Below, piece after piece: positions 23,494-32,280 of a DNA stretch of 33,593 nt. The position numbers and the translations under genes are program-made. The stretch's first letter is position 1; each line of letters opens with the position of its first letter. Source of the DNA: a bacterium (GTDB taxonomy: Bacteria; Bacteroidota; Bacteroidia; Bacteroidales; Muribaculaceae). The notes beneath the pieces were generated by a model that saw only the letters and a list, made by a program, of their open reading frames with translations, searched no databases and had not been told where the DNA came from. The DNA lies in contig SFWW01000013.1 of NCBI GenBank assembly GCA_004559845.1, forward strand, positions 1 through 33,593, written 5' to 3'.

Positions 23494-24939
23494 ATGACTA
23501 CTCCTTGGATTGTATTAGCCACCATCGTGGGCTATTTCATTGTCCTATTTATGGTATCGTGGTTGGCATCGCGCAAAAGCGATGCCGGCACAGCGCTCAC
23601 CGGCGGCCGCCAAGCCCCCTGGTATATTGTGGCAATTGCCATGATTGGCGCCCCCATTTCGGGCGTAACATTTGTGTCGGTTCCCGGCATGGTGGAAGCC
23701 AAATGCTTTAGTTATATGCAAATGGTGCTCGGCTTTGCCGTGGGCTATTTTGTGATTGCCTACGTGTTGATGCCCATGTTTTTCAAAAAGAATTTGGTAT
23801 CGATTTACGGCTATTTGGAAGAGCGCTTCGGAGGGAAAACCCACAAAACGGGTGCATGGTTTTTCTTCGTGAGCAAAATGCTGGGCGCCGCTGTTCGCTT
23901 CTATGTGGTGTGTGTCACCCTTCAAGCGCTGGTGTTTGGCCCGCTGGGCATACCCTTCGTGGTGAATGTGATAGCCACCATTGCCCTCATCTTCCTCTAC
24001 ACCCTGCAAGGCGGTGTGAAGACGGTGATTTGGACCGACACGCTCAAGAGCATCTGCCTCATATTGAGTGTGGTGCTGTGTATCTACTTTGTGGCTTCGG
24101 CATTGAATTTCGATTTTGGCGCACTCTGCACCGCAGTGGCAGGTAGCGAAAAATCGCGCATCTTCTTCTTCGACAACCCCAGCGAAGGCACCTACTTCTG
24201 GAAGCAATTCCTTGCCGGCATATTTATGGTGATAGCCATGACCGGTCTCGACCAAGACCTCATGCAGCGCACCCTCGCCAGCAAGAACGTGAAAGAATCA
24301 AAAAAAGGGCTCATCGTGAGCGGCATCACCCAAGTGTTTGTGGTGGGGCTGTTCTTGGTGTTGGGCACCATCCTCTCGCTCTATGTGGCTAATAAAGGCA
24401 TCACGGCGGCAACCACCGACGAAATCTTCGGCCTCGTGGCATTCGACGGCGGCATGAATGTGGTGGTGGGCATCCTCTTCATCGTAGGTTTGGTGTCGGC
24501 GGCATATTCGGCAGCCGGTTCGGCGCTCACCGCACTCACCACCTCGTTTACCGTGGATATCCTCAATAAAAAGACCGACGATGCCGACATCGCCTCCACG
24601 CGCCGCATGGTGCACATTGGCATGGCGGTGGTGATGGGCATCGTGATTGTGGTGTTCTACATCATCAGCAGTCAAGACGCCATCAGCGCCGTGTATAGCA
24701 TTGCCAGTTACACCTACGGTCCCATCTTGGGCTTGTTTGTGTACGGTATGTTTATCAAGGGCAATGTGCGCGACAAGTGGGTGCCGGTGGTTTGCATTCT
24801 TGCGCCCATCATTTGCCTGGTGCTGCAATGGGCGATGAAAACCTATTTTTCTTACGAAATCGGCTTCGAACTCTTGCTCTACAATGCCGCACTCACCGTG
24901 CTGGGATTGCTTTTGCTACGCAAGGGTGAGGAGGCTTGA
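23494..24939 (+). CDS. Sodium:solute symporter (SSS family)
   Basis: A 481-residue protein with about 13 membrane helices. Family features include GGRQAPWYIVAIAMIGAPIS near the start, FKKNLVSIYGYLEERFG, GGVKTVIWTDTLKSICLIL, MTGLDQDLMQRTL and the SSS signature-like VGLVSAAYSAAGSALTALTT, whose Ser/Ala residues line the Na+ site in relatives. It imports a solute with sodium across the inner membrane. The gene follows the broken namZ after 47 nt, and homologous symporters beside muramidase genes are associated with N-acetylmuramic acid uptake (for example MurT of Tannerella forsythia, from memory). The substrate is therefore inferred from context. A terminator follows. The frame is complete with no sign of the deletions seen in its neighbour. 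Confidence 0.9.
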   Translation: MTTPWIVLATIVGYFIVLFMVSWLASRKSDAGTALTGGRQAPWYIVAIAMIGAPISGVTFVSVPGMVEAKCFSYMQMVLGFAVGYFVIAYVLMPMFFKKNLVSIYGYLEERFGGKTHKTGAWFFFVSKMLGAAVRFYVVCVTLQALVFGPLGIPFVVNVIATIALIFLYTLQGGVKTVIWTDTLKSICLILSVVLCIYFVASALNFDFGALCTAVAGSEKSRIFFFDNPSEGTYFWKQFLAGIFMVIAMTGLDQDLMQRTLASKNVKESKKGLIVSGITQVFVVGLFLVLGTILSLYVANKGITAATTDEIFGLVAFDGGMNVVVGILFIVGLVSAAYSAAGSALTALTTSFTVDILNKKTDDADIASTRRMVHIGMAVVMGIVIVVFYIISSQDAISAVYSIASYTYGPILGLFVYGMFIKGNVRDKWVPVVCILAPIICLVLQWAMKTYFSYEIGFELLLYNAALTVLGLLLLRKGEEA

Positions 24940-24968
24940 TAATTGTTTGCTCTCATAATTGTTTCTTT

Positions 24969-24999
24969 CAGGGCAACCAACGCGTGTTGCCCTGTTTCC
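24969..24999 (+). terminator. Terminator of the symporter gene
   Basis: CAGGGCAAC (24969-24977) pairs perfectly with GTTGCCCTG (24986-24994) around an 8-nt loop, followed by a T-rich stretch. It lies only 23 nt before the next start codon, so it may also act as an attenuator for the WYL gene. Confidence 0.7.
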
Positions 25000-25021
25000 A
25001 TTTATCAAATCTATTTCGGCT

Positions 25022-25918
25022 ATGGCTCGCAACAAAATCGCTATCTATGTATGGCTGGTCGACACCATTGAATCGCACCGACGCATCACGCTCGACCAAC
25101 TCAACCGCCTGTGGTGCCGTTCGTCGTTGAGCGATGGCAACCCCATCCCGCGTCGCACGTTTTTCAACTATCGCAATGCCATTGAAGATATGTTTAATAT
25201 CAACATTCAGTGCAATCGCTCCACCTTTGAATACTATATCGAAAACTGCGACGATGAGGCAAACGCGCGCATGCACCATTGGCTCCTCGACTCGTTTTCC
25301 ACCACGGGGATGCTGAGCAATGCCGGCGATTTGCACGGGCGTATCATCGTGGAAGATGTGCCTTCAGCTCGCGAACACTTGCCCGTGGTGATTCAAGCCA
25401 TGCGCGAAAACAAGCGCATTGTGTTCGACTATCGAACCTACAAGCGGTCGCAGCCCTCAAAAGGCGTGAAAATTTGCCCCTATTTCGTGAAAATTTTCAA
25501 GCAATTGTGGTATGTGATTGGCTACAATGTGGCTGATGGCAAAATCAAAACCTACTCGCTCGACCGCATGAGCCGGCTCAATATCACCGACGATACTTTC
25601 ACTTTGCCCGACGATTTTAATGCCACAGCATTTTTCCAACACAGTTTCGGCATTATCACCAACCAAAGCACACCCAAAGACATTGCTCTCCGAGTGAGCA
25701 CCACCCAAGCCAAATACTTCCGCGCACTGCCGCTACACCCCTCACAATCAGAGGAAGTGCACGACACCTACTCCATTTTCCGCTACAAAATGCTGCTCAC
25801 CTACGACCTCTACGAAGCTATCCTCTCCTACAGCGACAATGTGGAGGTGCTCTCACCGCCCGAACTCAAAGCACAAATCATCTCCTCCCTGAAATCCGCC
25901 CTCGCACAATATGAATAG
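25022..25918 (+). CDS. WYL-domain transcriptional regulator
   Basis: A 298-residue protein starting MARNKIAIYVWLVDTIESHR. The N-terminal 70 residues form a winged-helix-like region (ITLDQLNRLWCRSSLSDG, IPRRTFFNYRNAIEDMF). The WYL domain lies at about 118-200: ENKRIVFDYRTYKRSQPS, ICPYFVKIFKQLWYVIGYN and KIKTYSLDRMSRL. Here the name-giving motif reads LWYVIGY. A C-terminal WCX-like region follows. WYL proteins bind nucleic acid or nucleotide-like ligands and regulate many systems, including defence loci, but no defence genes are near. I rejected a longer frame starting at 24959 because it runs through the terminator stem. It is probably monocistronic. Confidence 0.88.
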   Translation: MARNKIAIYVWLVDTIESHRRITLDQLNRLWCRSSLSDGNPIPRRTFFNYRNAIEDMFNINIQCNRSTFEYYIENCDDEANARMHHWLLDSFSTTGMLSNAGDLHGRIIVEDVPSAREHLPVVIQAMRENKRIVFDYRTYKRSQPSKGVKICPYFVKIFKQLWYVIGYNVADGKIKTYSLDRMSRLNITDDTFTLPDDFNATAFFQHSFGIITNQSTPKDIALRVSTTQAKYFRALPLHPSQSEEVHDTYSIFRYKMLLTYDLYEAILSYSDNVEVLSPPELKAQIISSLKSALAQYE

Positions 25919-25955
25919 AAATTAAGATTAGAAGTTAGACATTGGAAATTAGATT
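25919..25955. repeat. Degenerate A/T-rich short repeats
   Basis: The stretch after the WYL stop codon is built from imperfect units resembling GAAATTAGA (GATTAGAAG, GTTAGAC, GGAAATTAGA). It has no coding or promoter features. Confidence 0.35.
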
Positions 25956-25961
25956 GTCCAG

Positions 25962-26003
25962 AATTTGAACAGGGGGCTGTCCCTCTGTTCAAATTTTGCT
26001 TTT
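25962..26003 (+). terminator. Terminator of the WYL regulator gene
   Basis: AATTTGAACAG (25962-25972) pairs perfectly with CTGTTCAAATT (25985-25995); the loop itself can pair partly (GGGGCTGTCCCT). TTTTGCTTTT follows the start of the tail. Confidence 0.8.
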
Positions 26004-26079
26004 GAAGCGCTGTTTGATGATTGGAGGGGAGATGATGAGGAGGGTGGGGATTGCGCAAAAATCATTTAAATGTGCAATT

Positions 26080-26113
26080 TTTGCCGGGCACTGAACTATT
26101 TTTGCTACCTTTG
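26080..26113 (+). promoter_or_regulatory. Promoter of the glutaminyl cyclase-to-ribF operon
   Basis: TTTG (26080-26083), a 22-nt spacer and TACCTTTG (26106-26113) precede the start codon by 21 nt. The four genes downstream are spaced by 13, 12 and -4 nt, so this promoter probably serves all of them. Confidence 0.6.
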
Positions 26114-26134
26114 TGGGCACTAAAATAGGAATCA

Positions 26135-27115
26135 ATGAAAATGTATCACCTTTTCTGTATGATGATAGCCCTCAGCATTGCTTCTTGCGGGGCGCGTTCG
26201 GCGTCGAACAGCGAGGCTTCCGCTTCCGAAACCGAGGCTGCGCCGCAATTGGCAGTGGCGGATTTTAACGCCGACAGCGCTTTTGCGTTTGTGAAACGCC
26301 AATGCGATTTCGGTGCGCGGGTGCCGCTCACCCCTGCCCATGCGCAATGCGGCGATTGGATTGAGGCGCAATTGCAGCGGTTCTGTGATAAGGTGGTGGC
26401 TCAAAAAGCGCCGCTCACCACTTTCGATGGCAAGCAATTGGATGCCACCAACTATATCGGTAGCATACAGCCTGATGCCAAAAAACGCATTTTGCTGGTG
26501 GCGCACTGGGATTGCCGACCTTGGGCGGATGCCGACCCCGATGAAAGTAAGCGGCAGCAAGCCGTGATGGGTGCCAACGATGGCGCCAGCGGTGTGGGTG
26601 TGCTGCTGGAATTGGCGCGCATTATGCACGAAAAAAAGCCTGCCGTTGGCGTAGATTTCCTTTTCGTGGATGCTGAAGATTGGGGCACTTCCGACGACGA
26701 ACTGAGTTGGGCTTTGGGTACGCAATACTGGGTGCAGCATCCCCACGTGCCCAATTATCAACCCATGTTTGGCATTTTGCTCGATATGGTGGGGGCGCCC
26801 GATGCGCAATTCTATCAGGAGGGATTTTCGATGCAGAGTGCGCCCGATTTGGTGGAACAAATCTGGACCATCGCTGCTGATGCCGGCTATAGCAACCACT
26901 TTAAAAGTGTGACATTCGGTGCCGCTACCGACGACCATGTGTTTATATCGCGCGGCGGCATTCCTTGCATCGACATCATTGATATGCGCCCCAATTCCGA
27001 CAACGGCTTCTATCCCCACTGGCACACCACAGGCGACACCATCGACAAAATTTCGCCTGCCACACTCAAAGCGGTGGGACAAAGCCTCATCAACTTGATT
27101 TACGGACTTCAATAA
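26135..27115 (+). CDS. M28-family glutaminyl-peptide cyclotransferase-like lipoprotein
   Basis: A 326-residue lipoprotein with signal MKMYHLFCMMIALSIASC (Cys18). The catalytic domain has LLVAHWDCRPWADADPD, MGANDGASGVGVLLELAR (Asp149), FLFVDAEDWG (Glu181) and a late HWHTTGDTID (His297), the zinc-binding pattern of M28 peptidases and animal-type glutaminyl cyclases. Bacteroidales such as Porphyromonas gingivalis have an enzyme of this type that cyclises N-terminal glutamine of exported proteins to pyroglutamate. The site would be periplasmic or membrane-attached. Sequence alone cannot exclude an aminopeptidase, but the single-zinc-like motif set favours the cyclase. It is first gene in a four-gene operon. 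Confidence 0.85.
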   Translation: MKMYHLFCMMIALSIASCGARSASNSEASASETEAAPQLAVADFNADSAFAFVKRQCDFGARVPLTPAHAQCGDWIEAQLQRFCDKVVAQKAPLTTFDGKQLDATNYIGSIQPDAKKRILLVAHWDCRPWADADPDESKRQQAVMGANDGASGVGVLLELARIMHEKKPAVGVDFLFVDAEDWGTSDDELSWALGTQYWVQHPHVPNYQPMFGILLDMVGAPDAQFYQEGFSMQSAPDLVEQIWTIAADAGYSNHFKSVTFGAATDDHVFISRGGIPCIDIIDMRPNSDNGFYPHWHTTGDTIDKISPATLKAVGQSLINLIYGLQ

Positions 27116-27128
27116 CACATTACATCAT

Positions 27129-27974
27129 ATGAGTTCTACAACACAAAAACCCCTCTACATCATCACCGGCGCCACCGACGCTATGGGTAGCGTGATTACA
27201 CAAAAATTGGCGGAAGCCGGTCATGCTATTGTGATGGCTTGCTACGACGACGAAAAATGCCGTGCCAAAGCCAAAGAATTGACAATTCGCACGCTCAATA
27301 AAGATATCACTCCTATGCACCTCGATTTGGGCTCGTTTGCCCAAGTGCGGGAGTTTGTGCGCAATATCAAGGCGCTCAACCGCCCGGTGGCTGTGCTGGT
27401 GAACAATGCCGGCTACATTAGCCACCGCAGCGAAAAGTCGCCCGACGGCTTTGAAAAATTGGTGCAGGTGAATTTCTTGAGCACGAGTTTGCTCTCGCTG
27501 CTGATGTATCCGCTCATGATTGATGGCGGGCGCATCATTTTCAGCACCTCGCTTTCGCACACGCCGGTGTCGATTCCCTACGAATTTCCTGCGGTCAACA
27601 ATTTTATGCCTATCGCTGCTTATGCGCAAAGCAAAATGGCGCTGTCGCTATTTTCTATCTATCTCTCTACCGTGTTGCGCACCCATCAGGTGTCGGTCAA
27701 CAGCGTGGACTGCGGTTTGATTAATTTGAGCAAACTGAGCATGAACCGTTTCTTTAGCCGCTTCAGTTTCTTTAGCACCCACACCGGCAATCTAGAAAAC
27801 GGCGCCCGAACCATGATGCGTGCCATTGGCTCTGCCGACACGGGCTTTATCTTTAAAAGTGGCAATAAGCAAATTAAGGCCAGTTCGCTGTTGCGCAACC
27901 GTGAGGTGTTTATCAAACTCTGCAACGACACGATGCGCTTGCTGAAAACCCAACTCGAAGACCCCCAAAAATAA
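27129..27974 (+). CDS. Short-chain dehydrogenase/reductase (SDR)
   Basis: A 281-residue protein with a Rossmann fold. The nucleotide-binding loop is TGATDAMG (TGxxxxxG; the classical third glycine pattern is altered, with Met before the last Gly), followed by LDLGS, the NNAG motif (VLVNNAGYIS) and the active-site YAQSK (Tyr-x-x-x-Lys), with Ser in FSTSLSH upstream. It should be a cytoplasmic NAD(P)H-dependent oxidoreductase, close in style to retinol-dehydrogenase-like SDRs. The substrate is unknown. It lies 13 nt after the cyclase gene and 12 nt before the HAD gene. Confidence 0.88.
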   Translation: MSSTTQKPLYIITGATDAMGSVITQKLAEAGHAIVMACYDDEKCRAKAKELTIRTLNKDITPMHLDLGSFAQVREFVRNIKALNRPVAVLVNNAGYISHRSEKSPDGFEKLVQVNFLSTSLLSLLMYPLMIDGGRIIFSTSLSHTPVSIPYEFPAVNNFMPIAAYAQSKMALSLFSIYLSTVLRTHQVSVNSVDCGLINLSKLSMNRFFSRFSFFSTHTGNLENGARTMMRAIGSADTGFIFKSGNKQIKASSLLRNREVFIKLCNDTMRLLKTQLEDPQK

Positions 27975-27986
27975 GCATCGGCTACA

Positions 27987-28616
27987 ATGACTCCCGTAAA
28001 GAATTTGCTTTTCGACCTCGGCGGCGTCATCATCGATATTGAGCGCCAACGCTGTGTGGACGCCCTCACCGCCTTGGGCATGACGAATGCCGACGACATG
28101 ATTGGGCTCTATCGCCAAAGTGGTCCGTTTTTGCAATTGGAGGCAGGGGCGCTATCGCCTAAGGAATTTTGCGAGGCGATGCGCCAATCGATGCCGCCCG
28201 GCGTGACCGATGCGCAAATTGCTGATGCTATCAGCCGATTTATCATCGACATTCCGCTCCATCGCTTGGAGGCGCTACGCCAATTGCGTGCTCGCTTTGG
28301 CACTTATGTGCTCTCCAACACCAACCCTATCATGTTTGAAGGCATCATTTCCCGCCTTTTTAAGAAGGAGGGGCTGGATGTGAATGCTTATTTCGATGGC
28401 ATCACGGTGTCGTATCGCGCGAAGCACAATAAGCCTTCGCCCGCCATTTTTGAATATGCTATTCGCACCATGGGTATTCGCCCCGAAGAAACGCTCTTCC
28501 TCGACGACAGCCGCCACAATTTAGATGCCGCCGTGGCGCTGGGCTTTCAGGTGGCATTGGTGAATGAGGGCGAAGAATTTATGGACGTGTTGAAGCAAAA
28601 CCATATCATAGAATGA
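27987..28616 (+). CDS. HAD-superfamily hydrolase
   Basis: A 209-residue protein with the HAD motifs in order: motif I FDLGGVIID (Asp nucleophile at 10), motif II VLSNTNP, motif III Lys in NKPSPAIFEYA, and motif IV ETLFLDDSRHNLDAA. The cap is the small helical type of subfamily IA. The second motif-I position is Gly instead of Asp (DLGG rather than DxD), a form common in the YihX-like phosphatase group. The protein probably dephosphorylates a small sugar- or nucleotide-phosphate. Its stop codon overlaps the start of ribF (ATGA), so the two are translationally coupled; FMN-pathway phosphatase activity is a possible but unproven link. Confidence 0.88.
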   Translation: MTPVKNLLFDLGGVIIDIERQRCVDALTALGMTNADDMIGLYRQSGPFLQLEAGALSPKEFCEAMRQSMPPGVTDAQIADAISRFIIDIPLHRLEALRQLRARFGTYVLSNTNPIMFEGIISRLFKKEGLDVNAYFDGITVSYRAKHNKPSPAIFEYAIRTMGIRPEETLFLDDSRHNLDAAVALGFQVALVNEGEEFMDVLKQNHIIE

Positions 28617-29557
28617 AGTTGATTTCCAACCACGATTGCCTGCCTTGCGGGAGCACGGTTGCCACCATCGGCATGTTTGACGGGGTGCACTTGGGCCATG
28701 TCACGCTCATCAATGAGGTGAAACGCATTGCGCGCGAGAGGCATCTGCAATCGGCGGTCATCACCTTCGCCCAACACCCGCAAGCGGTGCTTCGGTCTGA
28801 TTCCGACATTAAAATGCTGCTCACCACCGCCGATAAGGTGGCTCAAATCGAACGCCATGGCATTGATGTGACGGTGCTGCTGGATTTCACACTTTCGCTT
28901 TCGCGCCACACTTCTCGGCAATTCCTCCAACTGCTGCGCGACCGCTATGGTGTGGCGGTGCTGGTGGTGGGCTACGACCATCGCTTTGGCCACGACCCCA
29001 ATGAATCGTTTGCCGACTATGTGCAGCATGGCAAGGATTTGGGCATCGATGTGCTCAAGGCACCGGAATATTTGGGCGAATACGCCCCGGTGAGTTCGTC
29101 GATTATTCGCCGCCTCATTGCCTCGGGCAAGGTGGACGATGCCATGCGCTGTATGGGCAGGCCCTACACGCTGAAGGGCAAGGTGGTGCACGGTTTTCAC
29201 AATGGCAGGGGTATCGGTTTTCCCACCGCAAATGTGGGCGAATGGGCTCCGGAATTGATTCTGCCCCACAAGGGCGCCTACGCGGTGATGGTGCAGGTGG
29301 CAGGGCAGTGGCACCAAGGGATGGTGAATGTGGGTGTCCGACCCACGCTCAATAATGGCAAGCGCCTCTCCATTGAGGTGAATATCTTTGATTTCGACGC
29401 CGACATCTATGGCATGGACATCACGCTGCAATTCATCAAATTTCTTCGATTGGAATTCAAACTCGGCAGCATAGAAGAACTACGCGCCCAACTCACCTGC
29501 GACCGCGAAACCTCACGCCGCATCCTCACCGCCCATCAAGCACACCCTTGCGGCTAA
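28613..29557 (+). CDS. ribF: Bifunctional riboflavin kinase/FAD synthetase
   Basis: A 314-residue protein of normal length. The N-terminal FAD synthetase (nucleotidyltransferase) domain has ATIGMFDGVHLGH, VITFAQHPQAVL, VVGYDHRFG and SSSIIRRLIASG. The C-terminal riboflavin kinase domain starts near 180 with LKGKVVHGFHNGRGIGFPTA, where the PTA segment binds nucleotide, then GVRPTLNN and the catalytic Glu in LSIEVNIFDFDADIYG. The enzyme converts riboflavin to FMN and then FAD in the cytoplasm. The start codon overlaps the preceding stop by 4 nt. It is the last gene of the operon; the 127 nt before mutS hold no clear terminator. Confidence 0.95.
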   Translation: MKLISNHDCLPCGSTVATIGMFDGVHLGHVTLINEVKRIARERHLQSAVITFAQHPQAVLRSDSDIKMLLTTADKVAQIERHGIDVTVLLDFTLSLSRHTSRQFLQLLRDRYGVAVLVVGYDHRFGHDPNESFADYVQHGKDLGIDVLKAPEYLGEYAPVSSSIIRRLIASGKVDDAMRCMGRPYTLKGKVVHGFHNGRGIGFPTANVGEWAPELILPHKGAYAVMVQVAGQWHQGMVNVGVRPTLNNGKRLSIEVNIFDFDADIYGMDITLQFIKFLRLEFKLGSIEELRAQLTCDRETSRRILTAHQAHPCG

Positions 29558-29670
29558 GCCATCCAAACGCCTCGCTCGCTCACAGCAAAAAGGTTTCTAC
29601 ATTGTGGGACGGCGGGTATTTTTTTTGCATTTTTCGGGGCATCAATGTGGGATGCGGTGGAAATTTTTTG

Positions 29671-29678
29671 TAACTTTG
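29671..29678 (+). promoter_or_regulatory. -7 box of mutS
   Basis: TAACTTTG lies only 6 nt before the ATG, so the transcript may start at the start codon. The -33 position (TGTGG) matches poorly. Confidence 0.45.
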
Positions 29679-29684
29679 TATGTT

Positions 29685-32201
29685 ATGGCAAAGAGTAAAG
29701 AACTTACCCCGATGATGAAGCACTTCTACGAGATGAAGAGCAAGCACCCCGATGCGGTGCTCCTTTATCGCGTGGGCGACTTCTACGAAACCTACGACCA
29801 AGATGCCATCACGGCAAGCGAGATATTGGGCATCACGCTCACCCGCCGCAGCAATGGCGTGGGCAAAGGCATCGAAATGGCGGGTTTTCCACACCACGCA
29901 CTCGACACCTATTTGCCCAAATTGGTGCGCGCCGGGAAGCGGGTGGCAATTTGCGACCAATTGGAGGACCCGAAACTCACCAAAAAACTGGTGAAGCGCG
30001 GCATCACCGAACTGGTGACGCCGGGTGTGGTGACTTCGGGCACGATTCTGAATCGCAAAGAAAACAATTTCTTGGCGGCGGTGTGCTTTGGCAGGCAAAA
30101 CATTGGCATTGCGTTTTTAGATATTTCCACCGGCGAATTTCTTGCTGCCGAGGGTGGCTCGGAATATGTGGATAAGTTGCTCAATAATTTCGCCCCGAAA
30201 GAGGTGCTGATTGAGCGTAGCAGCCGCAACAAATTTGCCGACGCTTTTAATTCGCGGGTGCTCACCTTCGAACTCGATGATTGGATGATGAGCCTCGACA
30301 GCGCCATGGAACGCTTGCTTCGCCACTTTCAAACGCAGTCGCTGAAGGGCTTTGGCGTGGCGGATATGAAAGAGGGGGTGATGGCAGCCGGTGCCATTTT
30401 GCATTACCTCGACCTCACTCAACACACCCAAATCAAGCATATCACCACCTTGGGACGCATCGAAGCCGACCGCTATGTGCGCCTCGACCAGTTTACGGTG
30501 CGCAACCTTGAATTGGTGGCGCCTATGGCGCAAGATGGAAAGAGTTTGCTCTCGGTGATCGACCGCACGCTCTCGCCAATGGGTGCGCGCATGCTTCACC
30601 GCTGGACGGTGTTTCCGCTCAAAGATGTGAAGGCTATCAACCGACGCCTCGATGTGGTGGAATATTTTTTCAAAGATGTGGAGGGACGCGAACTGGTGAA
30701 GCACCAATTGGACAAACAGTTGTGTGTGAACAGCGGGCACGATGTGCTACGGAGTTTTGGCGACCGTATCAATTTGTGCCAATTCATTCGCGACCGCATC
30801 GAAGAGGAAGTGAATCCCGATGCGCCCAATCAGGTGAATCGCGGCCATGTGATTAAAGCGGGCGTTGACCCCCAGCTCGATGAATTGCGCGAAATTTCGG
30901 TGTCGAGCAAAGACTATTTGATGCGACTCCAAAAGCAAGAAAGTGAGCGCACCGGCATCCCGAGCCTGAAAATTGCCTACAACAATGTGTTTGGCTACTA
31001 CATCGAGGTGCGTAACACGCACAAGGATAAGGTGCCGGCAGAATGGGTGAGAAAGCAAACCTTGGTGAATGCCGAACGCTATATCACGCAAGAACTGAAG
31101 GAATATGAGGAGAAAATACTCGGCGCAGAGGAGAAGATATTGATGATTGAAACCAAACTGTTTTCCGATTTGGTGACTGCCGTGAGCGAATACATCCCTG
31201 CCATCCAAACCGACTCTCAACTCATTGCACAACTCGACTGCCTCTGCGCTTTCACTCGCGTGGCTATCGAAAATAAATACAATCGCCCCGTAATTGATGA
31301 GAGCCTGGATATCGATATCAAGCAGGGCAGGCATCCGGTGATTGAACAGCAACTCCCTGTGGGCGAATGCTATGTGCCCAACGATATACATTTGAGCAAC
31401 GATGGGCAGCAAATCATCATCATCACAGGTCCAAACATGGCAGGTAAGTCGGCGCTGCTGCGCCAAACCGCCCTCATCACGCTCATGGCACAAATGGGAT
31501 GCTACGTGCCTGCCGAATCGGCACACATCGGATTGGTGGACAAAATTTTTACGCGCGTGGGCGCCAGCGACAATATCTCGCTCGGCGAATCCACCTTTAT
31601 GGTGGAAATGACCGAAGCGGCATCCATTCTCAACAACCTGAGCGAACGCAGCCTGGTGCTCTTCGACGAACTGGGACGCGGCACATCAACCTACGATGGC
31701 ATCTCCATTGCTTGGAGCATTGTGGAATACATTCACGAGGGAAGAGCACACGCCAAAACGCTCTTTGCCACCCACTACCACGAACTCAACGAAATGGAAC
31801 GCTCATTTAAGCGCATCCGCAACTACAATGTGAGCGTGAAGGAAATCGACGGCAAGGTGGTGTTTGTGCGCAAACTCGAAAAAGGTGGGAGCGAACACAG
31901 TTTTGGTATCCACGTGGCAAAACTCGCAGGCATGCCGCCAAGCATTGTGGACCGTGCCGACGAAGTGCTACGCCAACTCGAGGATAATAATCGCAACCAG
32001 CAAACCGTGACCAAAGACCTTGCCGAGGTGGGACAACAGCGCAGCGGCTACCAACTCTCGTTTTTCCAACTCGACGACCCGGTGCTGAGCCAAATTCGCG
32101 ACCAAATCCTTAACCTCGACATCAACCACCTCACGCCGATGGAGGCACTCAATAAACTTCACGACATTAAATCCATCATCACCGGCAAACAAAGCCAATA
32201 A
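29685..32201 (+). CDS. mutS: DNA mismatch repair protein MutS with an apparent internal deletion
   Basis: An 838-residue protein. The mismatch-recognition motif F33-Y-E35 (RVGDFYETY) is present, as are the connector, the clamp (NNVFGYYIEVRN, NAERYITQELKEYEEKILGA) and the ATPase domain with Walker A TGPNMAGKSALLRQ, Walker B LVLFDELGRGTSTYDG and FATHYHEL. The C-terminal end LTPMEALNKLHDIKSII is normal. At about residue 343 the sequence passes from ELVKHQLDK straight to QLCVNSGHDVL. The conserved core segment usually found there (DLER...GRxxPRE) is missing, an in-frame loss of about 35-40 residues. Adding it back gives about 875, the usual Bacteroidales length. The lesion lies in the core near the levers, so function is doubtful although the frame is intact. 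I chose the start at 29685 over an upstream codon at 29604. Confidence 0.9.
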   Translation: MAKSKELTPMMKHFYEMKSKHPDAVLLYRVGDFYETYDQDAITASEILGITLTRRSNGVGKGIEMAGFPHHALDTYLPKLVRAGKRVAICDQLEDPKLTKKLVKRGITELVTPGVVTSGTILNRKENNFLAAVCFGRQNIGIAFLDISTGEFLAAEGGSEYVDKLLNNFAPKEVLIERSSRNKFADAFNSRVLTFELDDWMMSLDSAMERLLRHFQTQSLKGFGVADMKEGVMAAGAILHYLDLTQHTQIKHITTLGRIEADRYVRLDQFTVRNLELVAPMAQDGKSLLSVIDRTLSPMGARMLHRWTVFPLKDVKAINRRLDVVEYFFKDVEGRELVKHQLDKQLCVNSGHDVLRSFGDRINLCQFIRDRIEEEVNPDAPNQVNRGHVIKAGVDPQLDELREISVSSKDYLMRLQKQESERTGIPSLKIAYNNVFGYYIEVRNTHKDKVPAEWVRKQTLVNAERYITQELKEYEEKILGAEEKILMIETKLFSDLVTAVSEYIPAIQTDSQLIAQLDCLCAFTRVAIENKYNRPVIDESLDIDIKQGRHPVIEQQLPVGECYVPNDIHLSNDGQQIIIITGPNMAGKSALLRQTALITLMAQMGCYVPAESAHIGLVDKIFTRVGASDNISLGESTFMVEMTEAASILNNLSERSLVLFDELGRGTSTYDGISIAWSIVEYIHEGRAHAKTLFATHYHELNEMERSFKRIRNYNVSVKEIDGKVVFVRKLEKGGSEHSFGIHVAKLAGMPPSIVDRADEVLRQLEDNNRNQQTVTKDLAEVGQQRSGYQLSFFQLDDPVLSQIRDQILNLDINHLTPMEALNKLHDIKSIITGKQSQ

Positions 32202-32217
32202 TCCTTTGGCATCACTA

Positions 32218-32248
32218 TTGCCAAAATCACGAATATTCATTACATTTG
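32218..32248 (+). promoter_or_regulatory. Promoter of upp
   Basis: TTG (32218-32220), a 20-nt spacer and TACATTTG (32241-32248) precede the chosen start codon by 32 nt and argue against an earlier in-frame start at 32206. Confidence 0.65.
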
Positions 32249-32280
32249 CACTTGCCAACCATTTTTTATCATTCTCGAAT

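Noticed and set aside
26132..27118. Long minus-strand open frame opposite the glutaminyl cyclase-like gene
   Set aside because: It mirrors the whole plus-strand gene, which has a lipobox, zinc-site motifs and a promoter. The minus frame has no family features.
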